64,000 nucleotides of DNA from JBMNMS01 sp050953445 (lineage in GTDB: Bacteria > Bacillota > Clostridia > Peptostreptococcales > Anaerovoracaceae). Where the stretch lies: NCBI GenBank assembly GCA_050953445.1, contig JBMNMS010000001.1, positions 124,001 through 188,000 on the forward strand, in the 5' to 3' direction. The position numbers and the translations under genes are program-made. Positions 7,771 through 15,781 of this stretch are shown here, one piece after another. Each line of letters starts with the position of its first letter. The first letter of the stretch is position 1. The notes beneath the pieces were generated by a model. The model was not told the DNA's origin. It searched no databases and saw only the letters and a program-made list of their open reading frames with translations.

Positions 7771-9375
7771 TTACATCAATCGTGCAGCGCTTAACATCCT
7801 ATAAAACATCTCAGCAACCTCAGATCTGGTAATGCTCCTTCCCGGATCTATATTGAATCCTTCATGAGAAAAGATTTTCTCCCTGTATGAAAAAGCAACC
7901 GCCTCCATAGCCCACTTCGAAATATTCATATAATCCGTAAATGACGCCAGGGTATTGCGAACTTCCTCCTCACCCATGGCCACCTGAATTCCGCAAAGAT
8001 CAGCCGCCCTTGTCACCATCACCGCCGCTTCCTCCCTCGTTATAGTTCCATCAGGATTAAATCTGTTGTCCCCTACACCCTTAACTATTCCGTAAAGATA
8101 GGCGGTACCCACATAGGATTCATACCAACTGTTTTTTAAAACATCGTTAAAAACCTTCCCCTGGTTGGGTAAAAGCCCCAAAGCCCTCACAGATATTGCC
8201 GCAAATTCCGAACGTTTCATCGTTCCGTCAGGGTTAAAATAATTATCAGAAGTTCCGTTTATTATTCCTCTTTCCGCAAGAGCGCCAACAGCATTTTGGG
8301 ACCTGTGGTTCTCAATGTCTGAAAAGGTTTTTCCTTCAAAGATAATGGGGCAAGGTTTAACATCCCGTTGTCTATCTCCAAAGATCGTCTCCTCATCTTT
8401 ATCGGTGCTTCTTTCCACATCGATCATTCTGTAAAGACTACTTCTCCCTTCTAAGGCTCTCTTAACGCTCACCATCCCATAGAAAGCCTGCTCCGTAGCC
8501 ATTCCATTCCCCTTATCATCGGAAGATAGATGGGAGAACCCCTCACCCTTTTTATAGTAACTGAGCAGCGCTTCCATGAGGTTTTTGCCATTTTTGACGA
8601 ATCGATCATCTTCATAGGAGATACCCAATTCACATAAGGCTGTCAGCACTTGTGCTATCCCCTCGGAATCCTTGAAGCCAGCATCCTCATCCTGCATTTT
8701 ACTCAAACAGTCCAAGGCTTTTTTAACCGCAGTCTCAACCTCATTCCTTCCTCTGTATTTGGCCAATGCCTGGAGTGCCATTCCTGTCAAATCGGGATCC
8801 GCTTCGCTCCCCGCAAGTGCAAATCCTCCATTTCCAAGCTGGGCAGAAAGTATAGCATCCACATACATATCCCTGGTTCCCTGTTTTACACCTAATGGAA
8901 CCTGAGGCATATCATAAACACCGCTGTCCAATGCCAACAAAGCAAAGATGGGACCATTGATTCCCTGTCCCGTTACCTTATCGTAATCCCCCAAAGGAGC
9001 CAAAAGATCATATCCTCCCACATTTTCAGGTTCCTTACCTATTGCCGTAAGTGCCAGAACCACCCTGGAGTATTCAGTATATTTCCGAGCGTGAAGAATT
9101 CCATTGTTTTTTATAACGTAATTTAACAGATTTTTATAATACTTGTCAAGATAACTTTGAGACACTGCTTCTCCGTAGCGGGCAAGACCAATGACTGTCC
9201 ATTCTCCCCCAGCGGTATCCATTTCAGGGTTGTCTATCCCACTGATCAAAAAATCTGCTGTATCCTTCAACACATCATCCAAATCATATTTGCCCTTATC
9301 CGCCGCTACAGGCATTGATCCAAATATCAAAACTGCAATTAGAGCAAGAATCAGCAGATTGCTGTTTTTTTTCAT
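7771..9375 (-). CDS. SLH-anchored alpha/alpha-toroid (prenyltransferase/squalene-oxidase-like repeat) protein
   Basis: A 534-residue protein. The start at 9375 (MKKNSNLL) is chosen because it opens a clear signal peptide ending PVAA and has GGGGGT 7 nt upstream. Residues ~35-320 contain repeated two-helix units with 'QLGNGGFALAGSEADPDLTG' and 'MQDEDAGFKDSEGIAQVLTA', typical of the alpha/alpha barrel shared by terpene cyclases and the cobalamin-binding intrinsic factor/transcobalamin. No cyclase acid motif is evident. Three SLH domains fill ~345-534 ('GIINGTSDNYFNPDGTMKRS', 'GIVKGVGDNRFNPDGTITRE'), fixing it to the cell wall. It is the first gene of the ECF operon. Together with the DUF4430 product it reconstitutes both halves of an intrinsic-factor-like binder; binding of cobalamin is inference. 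Confidence 0.87.
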   Translation of the reverse strand: MKKNSNLLILALIAVLIFGSMPVAADKGKYDLDDVLKDTADFLISGIDNPEMDTAGGEWTVIGLARYGEAVSQSYLDKYYKNLLNYVIKNNGILHARKYTEYSRVVLALTAIGKEPENVGGYDLLAPLGDYDKVTGQGINGPIFALLALDSGVYDMPQVPLGVKQGTRDMYVDAILSAQLGNGGFALAGSEADPDLTGMALQALAKYRGRNEVETAVKKALDCLSKMQDEDAGFKDSEGIAQVLTALCELGISYEDDRFVKNGKNLMEALLSYYKKGEGFSHLSSDDKGNGMATEQAFYGMVSVKRALEGRSSLYRMIDVERSTDKDEETIFGDRQRDVKPCPIIFEGKTFSDIENHRSQNAVGALAERGIINGTSDNYFNPDGTMKRSEFAAISVRALGLLPNQGKVFNDVLKNSWYESYVGTAYLYGIVKGVGDNRFNPDGTITREEAAVMVTRAADLCGIQVAMGEEEVRNTLASFTDYMNISKWAMEAVAFSYREKIFSHEGFNIDPGRSITRSEVAEMFYRMLSAARLM

Positions 9376-9438
9376 ATCATTTACCCCCATAAGGTGGAGC
9401 AGCACCAGCATTTCCATATGCCGACAACTATTTTTTTA

Positions 9439-9467
9439 ATGCTATCAGAAAATATCATAGGTGTCAA
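9439..9467 (-). promoter_or_regulatory. sigma-A-type promoter of the ECF/toroid operon
   Basis: On the minus strand, TTGACA (9462-9467) and TAGCAT (9439-9444) are 17 bp apart, about 65 nt upstream of the ATG at 9375. A small dyad GTGTC-AACG-GACAC (9461-9474) overlaps the -35 element and could be an operator. I found no cobalamin-riboswitch-like leader; only about 55 nt of leader is available. Confidence 0.65.
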
Positions 9468-9490
9468 CGGACACAAAACATCGAAATCTA

Positions 9491-9519
9491 TGGACAATTT
9501 ATTCCTTTGCCTTTATGAT
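9491..9519 (+). promoter_or_regulatory. sigma-A-type promoter of the isochorismatase-family gene
   Basis: TGGACA (9491-9496) and TATGAT (9514-9519) are separated by 17 bp, about 60 nt before the ATG at 9582; divergent from the ECF operon promoter. Confidence 0.6.
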
Positions 9520-9581
9520 AAAACCCAAAGGATATACCCGTTTGTCCCCGCAGGATATTGTAAAAAGAAGGAGATAACTAG

Positions 9582-10106
9582 ATGAAAAAGCTATTGTTAG
9601 TCGTAGATATGCAAAAGGATTTCATTGAAGGGAGCCTTGCAACACCGGAGGCGGCCGCAATTTTGCCAAAGGTTATTGAAAAGATGGAGAAATGGGATGG
9701 TGATCTAATCTGCACCCTGGATACCCATTCCGACGATTATCTGGAAACTCAGGAGGGGCGCAATCTTCCTGTACCTCACTGTCTTAAAGGTACCCCCGGA
9801 TGGGAACTACAAAAGGAAGTGGCCCGACTATGTGAAGTTAGAGGGGGGAAAAAGGTGGAAAAACCCGGATTTGGCATTAAGAATCTTCCCCAGCTTATTA
9901 TGGAAAACTATCCGGAAGGCCTGTCAGAAATCCATTTGGTAGGTCTATGTACGGACATTTGTGTAATAGTGAATGCTTTGTTGCTTAAAACATATTTTTC
10001 TGAGATTCCAATATATGTTGATAGTAACTGTTGCGCAGGTGTAACTCCCGAAAGACACTACAATGCACTGTCGGCAATGGAGGCCTGCCAGGTCGGCATC
10101 CTTTAA
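9582..10106 (+). CDS. isochorismatase-family cysteine hydrolase (nicotinamidase-like)
   Basis: A 174-residue cytosolic enzyme of the usual length for the family. The catalytic triad is visible: Asp9 in 'VVDMQKDF', Lys94 in 'VEKPGFG' and Cys127 in 'GLCTDICV', each at the position expected for nicotinamidases. Metal-site residues are suggested by 'LDTHSDDY'. The likely reaction is amide hydrolysis of nicotinamide or a related small amide, feeding NAD salvage; the family also includes other amidases, so the substrate is not certain. A strong ribosome site (AAGGAG) precedes the ATG. It is a single gene with its own promoter and a bidirectional terminator about 70 nt downstream. Confidence 0.88.
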   Translation: MKKLLLVVDMQKDFIEGSLATPEAAAILPKVIEKMEKWDGDLICTLDTHSDDYLETQEGRNLPVPHCLKGTPGWELQKEVARLCEVRGGKKVEKPGFGIKNLPQLIMENYPEGLSEIHLVGLCTDICVIVNALLLKTYFSEIPIYVDSNCCAGVTPERHYNALSAMEACQVGIL

Positions 10107-10177
10107 TCTTTGATGCTGCCGATTCCATAGTTCCGCTTATGTGCAAGCCCCCCCGAGCTCCCAAAATCAACAACAAG

Positions 10178-10228
10178 AAATCCTCCCCTTTAATACCCAT
10201 CGTTGAGCATTAAAGGAGAGGATTTTGT
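10178..10228. terminator. bidirectional terminator between convergent genes
   Basis: Seventeen-base arms (10178-10194 and 10209-10225) pair with a single mismatch around a 14-nt loop, with an A-rich 5' flank and TTTTG 3' flank. It lies between the ends of the hydrolase gene and the convergent thioesterase gene. Confidence 0.85.
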
Positions 10229-10232
10229 CTTC

Positions 10233-10718
10233 CTATATCTTAGCATAAAAACTTGTGGTCATTTCGGTAACAGCAAAAGTTCCAAAGGCATTAGCAGCCA
10301 TAGCGCCACTGCTTTTAAGGTAAGCCTCTGCATAAACATTTACCAATCTCTTGCCTACCGAGATTATTCTGGCAGTAACCAGTAATTTGTCCCCCTTTGG
10401 CGCCGGCTTTATGAAGTTTACATTTATGTTGGATGTCGGTGAAAAACCGGTGGCATAGTAATTTGCTAAAAGCCCCATTGAAAGATCGAACATCAATGAC
10501 ATTATCCCTCCGTGAAGCACATCTTTAAAATTCAATTCCCAATCCAAAACGGGATATTCATATGTGACTTCCTTCTTGCCGGCATCGCACGAAATTAACG
10601 AGGGTTGAATCATGCCGTTTGGCCTCCCCGATTCCCTTTCGTGCATAATGTTAATCCTAACCTTGAATTCTTCCTCCATTTTTTTATTGGCAATCATCTC
10701 TTTTTCATCATATGACAT
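10233..10718 (-). CDS. hotdog-fold thioesterase (PaaI/YdiI-like)
   Basis: A 161-residue cytosolic protein with the hotdog thioesterase signature 'VLHGGIMSLMFDLSMG' on the central helix (about 88-103) and the strand 'TSNINVNFIKPAPKGDKLLV' typical of the family, where it forms the dimer sheet. Such enzymes hydrolyse acyl- or aryl-CoA thioesters; the substrate is unknown. The N-terminal ~25 residues are charged and helical. The start at 10718 has a purine-rich GGAAGAGG ribosome site. Upstream (10741-10790) the minus strand is strikingly purine-rich (GGAGAGGAGAGAGGG-like), with no recognised element. Confidence 0.85.
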   Translation of the reverse strand: MSYDEKEMIANKKMEEEFKVRINIMHERESGRPNGMIQPSLISCDAGKKEVTYEYPVLDWELNFKDVLHGGIMSLMFDLSMGLLANYYATGFSPTSNINVNFIKPAPKGDKLLVTARIISVGKRLVNVYAEAYLKSSGAMAANAFGTFAVTEMTTSFYAKI

Positions 10719-10824
10719 CTTTTCCTCTTCCTTTAACCTTTCTAATATCTGCTCTCTCTACCCTCTCTCCTCTCCTGCTCACCTATCCATGGCAAGATTA
10801 AAGACAACCATTCCAACGGATTCT

Positions 10825-12057
10825 TCATTCGTTTCTATCGCTGATATAGTTTGTAGCTTCTTCACCTTTTATAATCTGAATCTTCAATTCTTCTTTTATA
10901 TATTGTTTCTCCTCATACATTCTTCCATCCGCAACCTTTATCAATTCTTCCAGGCAAACCCTCTTCAAGCTATCATATTCCGCAATTCCATGGCTTACGC
11001 TAACTATATAGGGCCTGTCCTCCTTTTCATTTATTTCCTGATACTTTGTCTCTATCCTCTGCCACACCTTTTCGGCAGTTTCACCATCGCTGTCTTTTAG
11101 AACTATGAGAAACTCGTCCCCCCCCATCCTTATCACAAAATCTTCTGCACGTATCTCCTTTTTCACACAATCTACCACTGTGGTAATCAATTCATCGCCG
11201 TATCTATGGCCAAGTAGATCATTTACCATTTTTAGACCATTAATATCGATAAAGCAAAGGCTGAGCAGGGTAAATCTTCTATTCTGCTGTATGATGCTTC
11301 TAAGCTTCGCAAGACCTGTGCCGCGGGTATATGCCCTTGTCAATTGGTCGTACATCATCTCGTTAAAATAACGGCTCATCTCCGATATCTCGTCCTTGCT
11401 TATCTCCTCCAAACTCCCTGCAACCTCTTCATCGATGAGATCCAGCCCCTTGATTTCCTGCATAAGGGTATCGATGGGTTTACTTATCCTTCTATTGTTA
11501 ATATAGAAAGAATAGATGGTTATCAATACGATGACTATCACCAGTACAGCGTTTTGTTTCAGTGCAAAATCAATCTTTCCCTTGGAATGTTTTGAGTAAG
11601 ACGCCACCATTGCATCTATCTCATCGACATAAGCATCGATTTCTTCATTTAATACCTTGCATAGTTCCGTTACATCCTCTCCCGTAAGCAATCGCATATA
11701 AAGGGGTTTAAACGTATCCCTCCATTTATTTGTTATTCTACCTATATCCTTTTCCATTTCCTTGTAATCGATTTTCTTTTGCATTTCGTTTAAGGATTCA
11801 AGGACAATCTCGTATTCTTCAATTTTTAATTCTAACTTCTCGTATAGATAACCCAAATCAGCACCATAGCCATTCCCCCCGATTTGACTCGTTATCAGCC
11901 CCATATTGTAGCTTAACGAGCGCAACTTACCGGCTCTATTAATAGCAAAGGAATCACTTTCCATCCCTTTGTATTCTGTAATGTTTATAAAAATAATGAG
12001 TAACGATAATAATACCAATAACCCATGTGTCAATAACAACCTGTTCTTTATCCTCAT
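10825..12057 (-). CDS. membrane diguanylate cyclase (GGDEF) with periplasmic-type sensor
   Basis: A 410-residue protein. A membrane helix lies at about 7-26, an extracellular helical sensor (27-170; 'INRAGKLRSLSYNMGLITSQ', resembling the NIT/type-IV-pilus methyl-accepting PilJ-like four-helix domain), and a second helix at about 172-190. A short HAMP-like helical linker is followed by a GGDEF domain (about 235-400). The active site 'RMGGDEF' is intact, and the inhibitory I-site 'RAED' lies exactly five residues upstream, so it should make cyclic di-GMP from two GTP and be product-inhibited. The last ~20 residues are a Lys-rich tail. Start ATG at 12057 with GGGGGAG upstream. Confidence 0.92.
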   Translation of the reverse strand: MRIKNRLLLTHGLLVLLSLLIIFINITEYKGMESDSFAINRAGKLRSLSYNMGLITSQIGGNGYGADLGYLYEKLELKIEEYEIVLESLNEMQKKIDYKEMEKDIGRITNKWRDTFKPLYMRLLTGEDVTELCKVLNEEIDAYVDEIDAMVASYSKHSKGKIDFALKQNAVLVIVIVLITIYSFYINNRRISKPIDTLMQEIKGLDLIDEEVAGSLEEISKDEISEMSRYFNEMMYDQLTRAYTRGTGLAKLRSIIQQNRRFTLLSLCFIDINGLKMVNDLLGHRYGDELITTVVDCVKKEIRAEDFVIRMGGDEFLIVLKDSDGETAEKVWQRIETKYQEINEKEDRPYIVSVSHGIAEYDSLKRVCLEELIKVADGRMYEEKQYIKEELKIQIIKGEEATNYISDRNE

Positions 12058-12199
12058 CTGTCGCTCCCCCGAATGTTTATAATGCCTGTGGATTATTGTA
12101 AATAATCCATATGGAATTTTTATTATAACATAAATACACAGTTCATATAATCCCTAAACCTTAAAAAAACGCTTATCAACAACTTTTTATCAATAGTTA

Positions 12200-12247
12200 T
12201 TGACATATGTCACAAAATCGCTATAATAATCATAGATGACATATGTC
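12200..12247 (+). promoter_or_regulatory. sigma-A promoter with paired GACATATGTC operator sites
   Basis: TTGACA (12200-12205) and TATAAT (12222-12227) are separated by 16 bp. Two copies of the perfect 10-bp palindrome GACATATGTC are present: 12202-12211, overlapping the -35, and 12238-12247, just after the expected start site. Both are followed by rCAAA and their centres are 36 bp apart. The arrangement suits a repressor bridging the promoter. The DUF134 regulator encoded in the same operon is the obvious candidate (inference). Confidence 0.8.
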
Positions 12248-12271
12248 GCAAACCAAAAGGAGGTGATTGTT

Positions 12272-12577
12272 GTGCCAAGAAGAGATGGAACAGGACCACA
12301 GGGTGTGGGAGCAACGGGATGGGGCTTTGGTTTTTGCACAGGCAAAAATGCTCTGGGAGAAGGCACCGGATTTAGATTGGGTGCAGGAGGCGGTGCCGGC
12401 TATAGAATGGGTCCCGGAAGATGTCTTGGTCTAAGACAAGGATATGGTATGGGTTTTGGCAGAAGTTATATGACCGAACAATCGATACCTGATACCCGGA
12501 AAGAATTTTTGCAGAACCAGAAAGATCTTCTGAAAAACCGTCTAAAAGTAATTGAAGAACAGCTTGAAGATCTTTAA
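12272..12577 (+). CDS. DUF5320 domain-containing Gly/Arg-rich small protein
   Basis: A 101-residue protein starting at GTG 12272 (ribosome site AAGGAGGTGA at 12257-12266); the frame upstream to 12236 would begin inside the promoter. The first ~65 residues are very rich in Gly, Arg and aromatic residues ('GPQGVGATGWGFGFC', 'GAGGGAGYRMGPGRCLG'), and the end (70-101) is a charged coiled-coil-like helix. This is the DUF5320 pattern, typically found with NifX-like and MinD-ferredoxin genes as here. Molecular function is unknown; iron-sulfur or metal handling is inferred from context. First gene of the operon. Confidence 0.82.
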   Translation: MPRRDGTGPQGVGATGWGFGFCTGKNALGEGTGFRLGAGGGAGYRMGPGRCLGLRQGYGMGFGRSYMTEQSIPDTRKEFLQNQKDLLKNRLKVIEEQLEDL

Positions 12578-12583
12578 AAAGTA

Positions 12584-12607
12584 GTAACCGGGGGACGCTC
12601 CGGTTAC
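12584..12607 (+). other. intergenic hairpin between DUF5320 and DUF134 genes
   Basis: A perfect 8-bp stem GTAACCGG/CCGGTTAC with an 8-nt loop, without a following T-run. Likely an mRNA processing or attenuation structure that lets the first gene be expressed more than the rest. Confidence 0.55.
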
Positions 12608-12635
12608 TATATGATTGTTTAAAGGGGATGATAAT

Positions 12636-12986
12636 ATGCCAAGACCGGTCAAGTGGCGGAAGGTATGCAGCCTGCCTCAAAGCAACCAATTTGGTCCCAT
12701 AGGGTCATACACTGATATGGAGAATCACGTAAATATGACTGTCGATGAGTATGAGGCTATCCGACTCATAGATTTGGAAGGCTTTACACAGGAGGAGTGC
12801 GCCGAAAAAATGAATGTTGCCCGAACAACAGTTCAAGGAATCTATGCCGAAGCAAGGAAGAAACTGGCGGAATCACTTGTTGAAGGCAAGGTTCTGCTGA
12901 TTCAGGGCGGAGAATATCGGCTCTGCGATAGTTTAGGTAAAGGATGCGGTCATGGATGCAGAAGGCATGGACGGAACCGCGATTAA
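12636..12986 (+). CDS. DUF134 family DNA-binding protein
   Basis: A 116-residue protein starting at 12636 with AAAGGGG 8 nt upstream. It begins 'MPRPVKWRKVC', standard for DUF134. A helix-turn-helix of the sigma-70 region 4 type spans about 40-80 ('LEGFTQEECAEKMNVARTTV', 'YAEARKKLAESL'), and the C-terminus is Cys/His/Gly-rich ('GKGCGHGCRRHG'), a possible metal or cluster sensor. It probably regulates its own operon through the paired palindromes at 12202-12247; this is inference. Confidence 0.88.
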   Translation: MPRPVKWRKVCSLPQSNQFGPIGSYTDMENHVNMTVDEYEAIRLIDLEGFTQEECAEKMNVARTTVQGIYAEARKKLAESLVEGKVLLIQGGEYRLCDSLGKGCGHGCRRHGRNRD

Positions 12987-13010
12987 TGGAGTACTGCAAT
13001 GGAGGTATAT

Positions 13011-13379
13011 ATGAATATAGCTATTCCCACTGAAAGAAAAAATATTGACACTGAAGTTTGTGCATCCTTTGGACGCACACCATATTTTCTCATATATGAT
13101 ACGGAAACCAAATCCGGTACTTTTATTGACAATAGTGCAATAGCCAGTACCGGAGGCGCAGGTATAAAAGCTGCCCAAAGCATTGTTGATAACAATGTAG
13201 AGGTGTTGTTGACACCTCGCTGTGGCGAGAATGCCGCTCAAGTTTTAAATGCCGCCGGAATCAAGATTTATAAAACCAAAAAGGGATTGGCAATGGAGAA
13301 TATAGATGCATTTATTTCCGGCAATCTATCTCTATTGGATGAAATCCACCCCGGATTTCATGATCACGAGGGCGTTTGA
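13011..13379 (+). CDS. NifX/NifB-family (dinitrogenase iron-molybdenum cofactor-like) protein
   Basis: A 122-residue protein of the Nitro_FeMo-Co family. The start at 13011 follows GGAGGT; the frame opening at 12999 is unlikely because the ribosome site would lie inside it. 'MNIAIPTERK', 'FGRTPYFLIYD', 'GAGIKAAQSIVDNNVEVLLT' and 'NAAQVLNAAGIKIY' match the RNase-H-like fold that carries iron-molybdenum or iron-sulfur clusters. No nitrogenase genes are present, so a role in general metal-cluster handling with the downstream ATPases is likelier than nitrogen fixation. It ends one base before the next start, so translation is coupled. Confidence 0.87.
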   Translation: MNIAIPTERKNIDTEVCASFGRTPYFLIYDTETKSGTFIDNSAIASTGGAGIKAAQSIVDNNVEVLLTPRCGENAAQVLNAAGIKIYKTKKGLAMENIDAFISGNLSLLDEIHPGFHDHEGV

Positions 13380-13380
13380 T

Positions 13381-14262
13381 ATGTTGGTAGCCGTACTCAG
13401 CGGTAAAGGCGGAACGGGGAAAACCCTCCTCTCTGTAAACTTAGCTGCTGCATCAGAAAACTCTACCTATATAGACTGCGATGTAGAGGAGCCCAATGGT
13501 CATATTTTTCTAAAGCCGGAACCTATGGAGGAGAAGGATGTTGCTGTACAGATTCCTCAGGTTGATATGAATCTTTGCAACGGATGTAGAAAATGTGTAG
13601 ATTTTTGTAATTTCAATGCCCTTGCTTATGTCATAGATTCTTTGCTGGTATTCGAGGAAATATGTCATTCCTGTGGTGGATGTGTTTTGGTTTGCCCTGA
13701 AAAGGCACTAAAGGAAAAAGAGAGGGTTATCGGAAAGACTCTACACGGCATTTCCAGCCACAACATCTCCGGCCGGATGATCGTTCATACCGGCCTTCTC
13801 AATACGGGGGAAGCTTCCGGCATTCCCATAATTAAGGATCTTTTAGATTTCGATAACGATGCAAAGAGCAACCCCGTTTTTATAGACTGTCCCCCGGGAA
13901 GCGCCTGCATAGTTATGGAAAGCATTAAGAATGCCGATTACTGCATCCTGGTTGCTGAGCCCACATTGTTCGGAGTCCATAATCTTGAGATGGTTTATCA
14001 GCTGGTCTCATTATTTGACAAGCCTTTTGGTGTGGTTTTAAACAAGTGTTTGGATGGCGAATACAATCCTTCCCAAGACTTTTGTGAAAAAAAAGGTATC
14101 AAAATATTAGGCAGCATACCCTATGATACCCAATTAGGGCTTTTAAATTCCAATGGGGAAATAGCTGTGGAAGTCAGCGAGAGGTATCGGGATATCTTCA
14201 CCAATCTTTTGAATACAATCAGGGAGGAGTGTAGGCAATTTGAAACAGCTTTTAATACTTAG
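13381..14262 (+). CDS. MinD-superfamily P-loop ATPase with inserted ferredoxin domain (first copy)
   Basis: A 293-residue protein. The deviant Walker A 'SGKGGTGKT' lies at 7-15 and 'IDCDVEEPN' follows at about 33. A two-cluster ferredoxin insert spans about 60-118 with 'CNGCRKCVDFC' and 'CHSCGGCVLVC', each able to bind a [4Fe-4S] cluster. 'FIDCPPGSAC' and 'ILVAEPTLFGVHN' complete the MinD/Mrp nucleotide site. Such paired ATPases accompany DUF5320/NifX genes in anaerobes and are thought to act in iron-sulfur cluster assembly or transfer. It is 1 nt after the NifX-like gene and overlaps the second copy by 23 nt. Confidence 0.9.
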   Translation: MLVAVLSGKGGTGKTLLSVNLAAASENSTYIDCDVEEPNGHIFLKPEPMEEKDVAVQIPQVDMNLCNGCRKCVDFCNFNALAYVIDSLLVFEEICHSCGGCVLVCPEKALKEKERVIGKTLHGISSHNISGRMIVHTGLLNTGEASGIPIIKDLLDFDNDAKSNPVFIDCPPGSACIVMESIKNADYCILVAEPTLFGVHNLEMVYQLVSLFDKPFGVVLNKCLDGEYNPSQDFCEKKGIKILGSIPYDTQLGLLNSNGEIAVEVSERYRDIFTNLLNTIREECRQFETAFNT

Positions 14263-15100
14263 CGGAAAAGGCGGCACAGGGAAGACGACTGTAGCCAGCG
14301 CATTTATAAGGCTTTCAAAGGCAAAGGCATATGCGGATTGTGATGTGGATGCCCCCAATTTGCATCTGGTAGCAGGAGGGCAATCCTCGTTTAAAGCAAG
14401 CGATTATTATGGATTGCCGGTGGCTTATATAGATACAAATATATGCACTTCCTGTAACCTTTGCAAAGAGAACTGCAGATTTGATGCTATTTCATCAACA
14501 GATGTATATCGGGTGGACTCTTATTCATGTGAAGGCTGCGGAGTTTGCGAATATCTCTGTCCTGCCCATGCTATTTCCCTACTGCCCAACATATCCGGGG
14601 AACTTATGCTTTATTCGGATAAGACAAGCATTTTTTCCACAGCTCGGCTCAAAATGGGAAGCGGCACCTCGGGGAAGTTGGTTACAGAGGTGAAAAATCA
14701 AATGAAGGGAGCTTCATTGGAAGGCACCGATTTAGCTATAATCGATGGCTCCCCCGGCATAGGATGTCCGGTTATAGCCTCCTTAAGCGGCGTAACCATG
14801 GTTCTCATTGTTGCTGAACCCTCCTTATCGGGGTTTAGCGATATGTGCCGCATAATAAAAACCGCAAAAATTTTTGGAGTTAAAATTGCAGTTTGCATTA
14901 ATAAATATGATTCTAATATAGATAACTCAGAAAGGATTGCAATTTATTGTAGCGAAAACAACATCCCACTCACCGGGAAAATACCGTTTGATATTCAAGC
15001 CATTAAAGCCACGAATAATGGGCAAACTGTGGTGGATATAGAATGTGCTGCGGGATACGCTATTTCAAATATTTTTAGACAGGTTCTGGATTTAATCTGA
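14240..15100 (+). CDS. MinD-superfamily P-loop ATPase with inserted ferredoxin domain (second copy)
   Basis: A 286-residue paralogue of the preceding gene, starting at TTG 14240 with GGAGGAG about 10 nt upstream. Walker A 'SGKGGTGKTT' at 8-17, 'ADCDVDAPNLHLV' at about 32, ferredoxin insert with 'CTSCNLCKENC' and 'CEGCGVCEYLC', then 'IIDGSPGIGCPV' and 'VLIVAEPSLSGFSDM'. The two copies probably form a heterodimer, as the gene pair is conserved and translationally coupled. Last gene of the operon; a terminator follows about 50 nt later. Confidence 0.9.
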   Translation: MKQLLILSGKGGTGKTTVASAFIRLSKAKAYADCDVDAPNLHLVAGGQSSFKASDYYGLPVAYIDTNICTSCNLCKENCRFDAISSTDVYRVDSYSCEGCGVCEYLCPAHAISLLPNISGELMLYSDKTSIFSTARLKMGSGTSGKLVTEVKNQMKGASLEGTDLAIIDGSPGIGCPVIASLSGVTMVLIVAEPSLSGFSDMCRIIKTAKIFGVKIAVCINKYDSNIDNSERIAIYCSENNIPLTGKIPFDIQAIKATNNGQTVVDIECAAGYAISNIFRQVLDLI

Positions 15101-15150
15101 AATTCAAAATCCGTGGATAGGTCTTAATCCACTTAATTCGTCACCAATAA

Positions 15151-15186
15151 AAAAAGCCGGCAGAAGATTACCCTCCCCGGCTTTTT
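15151..15186. terminator. bidirectional terminator
   Basis: A perfect 10-bp stem AAAAAGCCGG/CCGGCTTTTT with a 16-nt loop, A-tract before and T-tract after. It serves the plus-strand ATPase operon and the convergent gene whose stop is at 15188. Confidence 0.9.
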
Positions 15187-15187
15187 C

Positions 15188-15628
15188 TCATTTCAAAAGT
15201 CCTTTTTCCTCCAAAAATTCATACAGCATTTTACCCGTATTCCCTGTGATTTTAAGGCATGTTACCAGGTGTTCCCTGCTTTCAAAAGGATGTCTGTTTA
15301 AAACCCGACAGCATGTAACACCATATTTGTCAGTAAATCTATCGGTAAATTCCTTCGTCAAAGCATATGCCTCATCACGAGGTGCCTCGTTGGTAGTACG
15401 GCCTTTGAGAATATTAATGGCCACCACCGAACCTGTAAGAGCACCACATAAGCACCCCGATTCGCCAAGTCCTCCCCCAAAGCCTGTGAATAAGCTTACG
15501 GTGGAAGGATCCATGTCCGGGGCTAGCAATTCACGAAAGGTAAGAAATATTGATTCCGCACAATTGTACCCTTCTTTAAAATAGTTGCCGGCCTTGTTTC
15601 TTATTTCCAATGCCATTTCTTCACTCAT
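15188..15628 (-). CDS. C_GCAxxG_C_C family protein
   Basis: A 146-residue protein with the defining cysteine pattern: 'GYNCAES' near residue 20, 'GCLCGALTG' near 58 (here GCLCGALTG rather than GCAxxG), 'CCRVL' near 105 and a final Cys near 123. Family members are small redox or metal-cluster proteins, often near oxidoreductases; function is unknown. A GGAGGGG ribosome site and a good promoter support the start. Single gene, convergent with the ATPase operon. Confidence 0.88.
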   Translation of the reverse strand: MSEEMALEIRNKAGNYFKEGYNCAESIFLTFRELLAPDMDPSTVSLFTGFGGGLGESGCLCGALTGSVVAINILKGRTTNEAPRDEAYALTKEFTDRFTDKYGVTCCRVLNRHPFESREHLVTCLKITGNTGKMLYEFLEEKGLLK

Positions 15629-15682
15629 ATCGTCCCCTCCGCTATCATGACAATCTAACTTGCAATTTCCATTCGTACTTAT

Positions 15683-15710
15683 ATTATAAATTTCACAAGA
15701 AAAATGTCAA
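15683..15710 (-). promoter_or_regulatory. sigma-A promoter of the C_GCAxxG_C_C gene
   Basis: On the minus strand, TTGACA (15705-15710) and TATAAT (15683-15688) are 16 bp apart, giving a start about 48 nt before the ATG at 15628. Confidence 0.8.
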
Positions 15711-15781
15711 TAAGACCTAAAACAATATGTCCATGACCTAAATCTGTGTTATAATGCTCTTTGATATACAGGAGGTCAATT

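Noticed and set aside
9376..9581. Cobalamin riboswitch ahead of the ECF/toroid operon
   Set aside because: Looked for because of the proposed ligand; the leader is too short and has no B12-box-like conserved segment or expression-platform terminator.
12090..12108. Perfect palindrome GGATTATT-GTA-AATAATCC upstream of the diguanylate cyclase gene
   Set aside because: A possible operator, but the nearby -35/-10 spacing is poor (15 bp) and there is only one copy; not enough to call a regulatory site.
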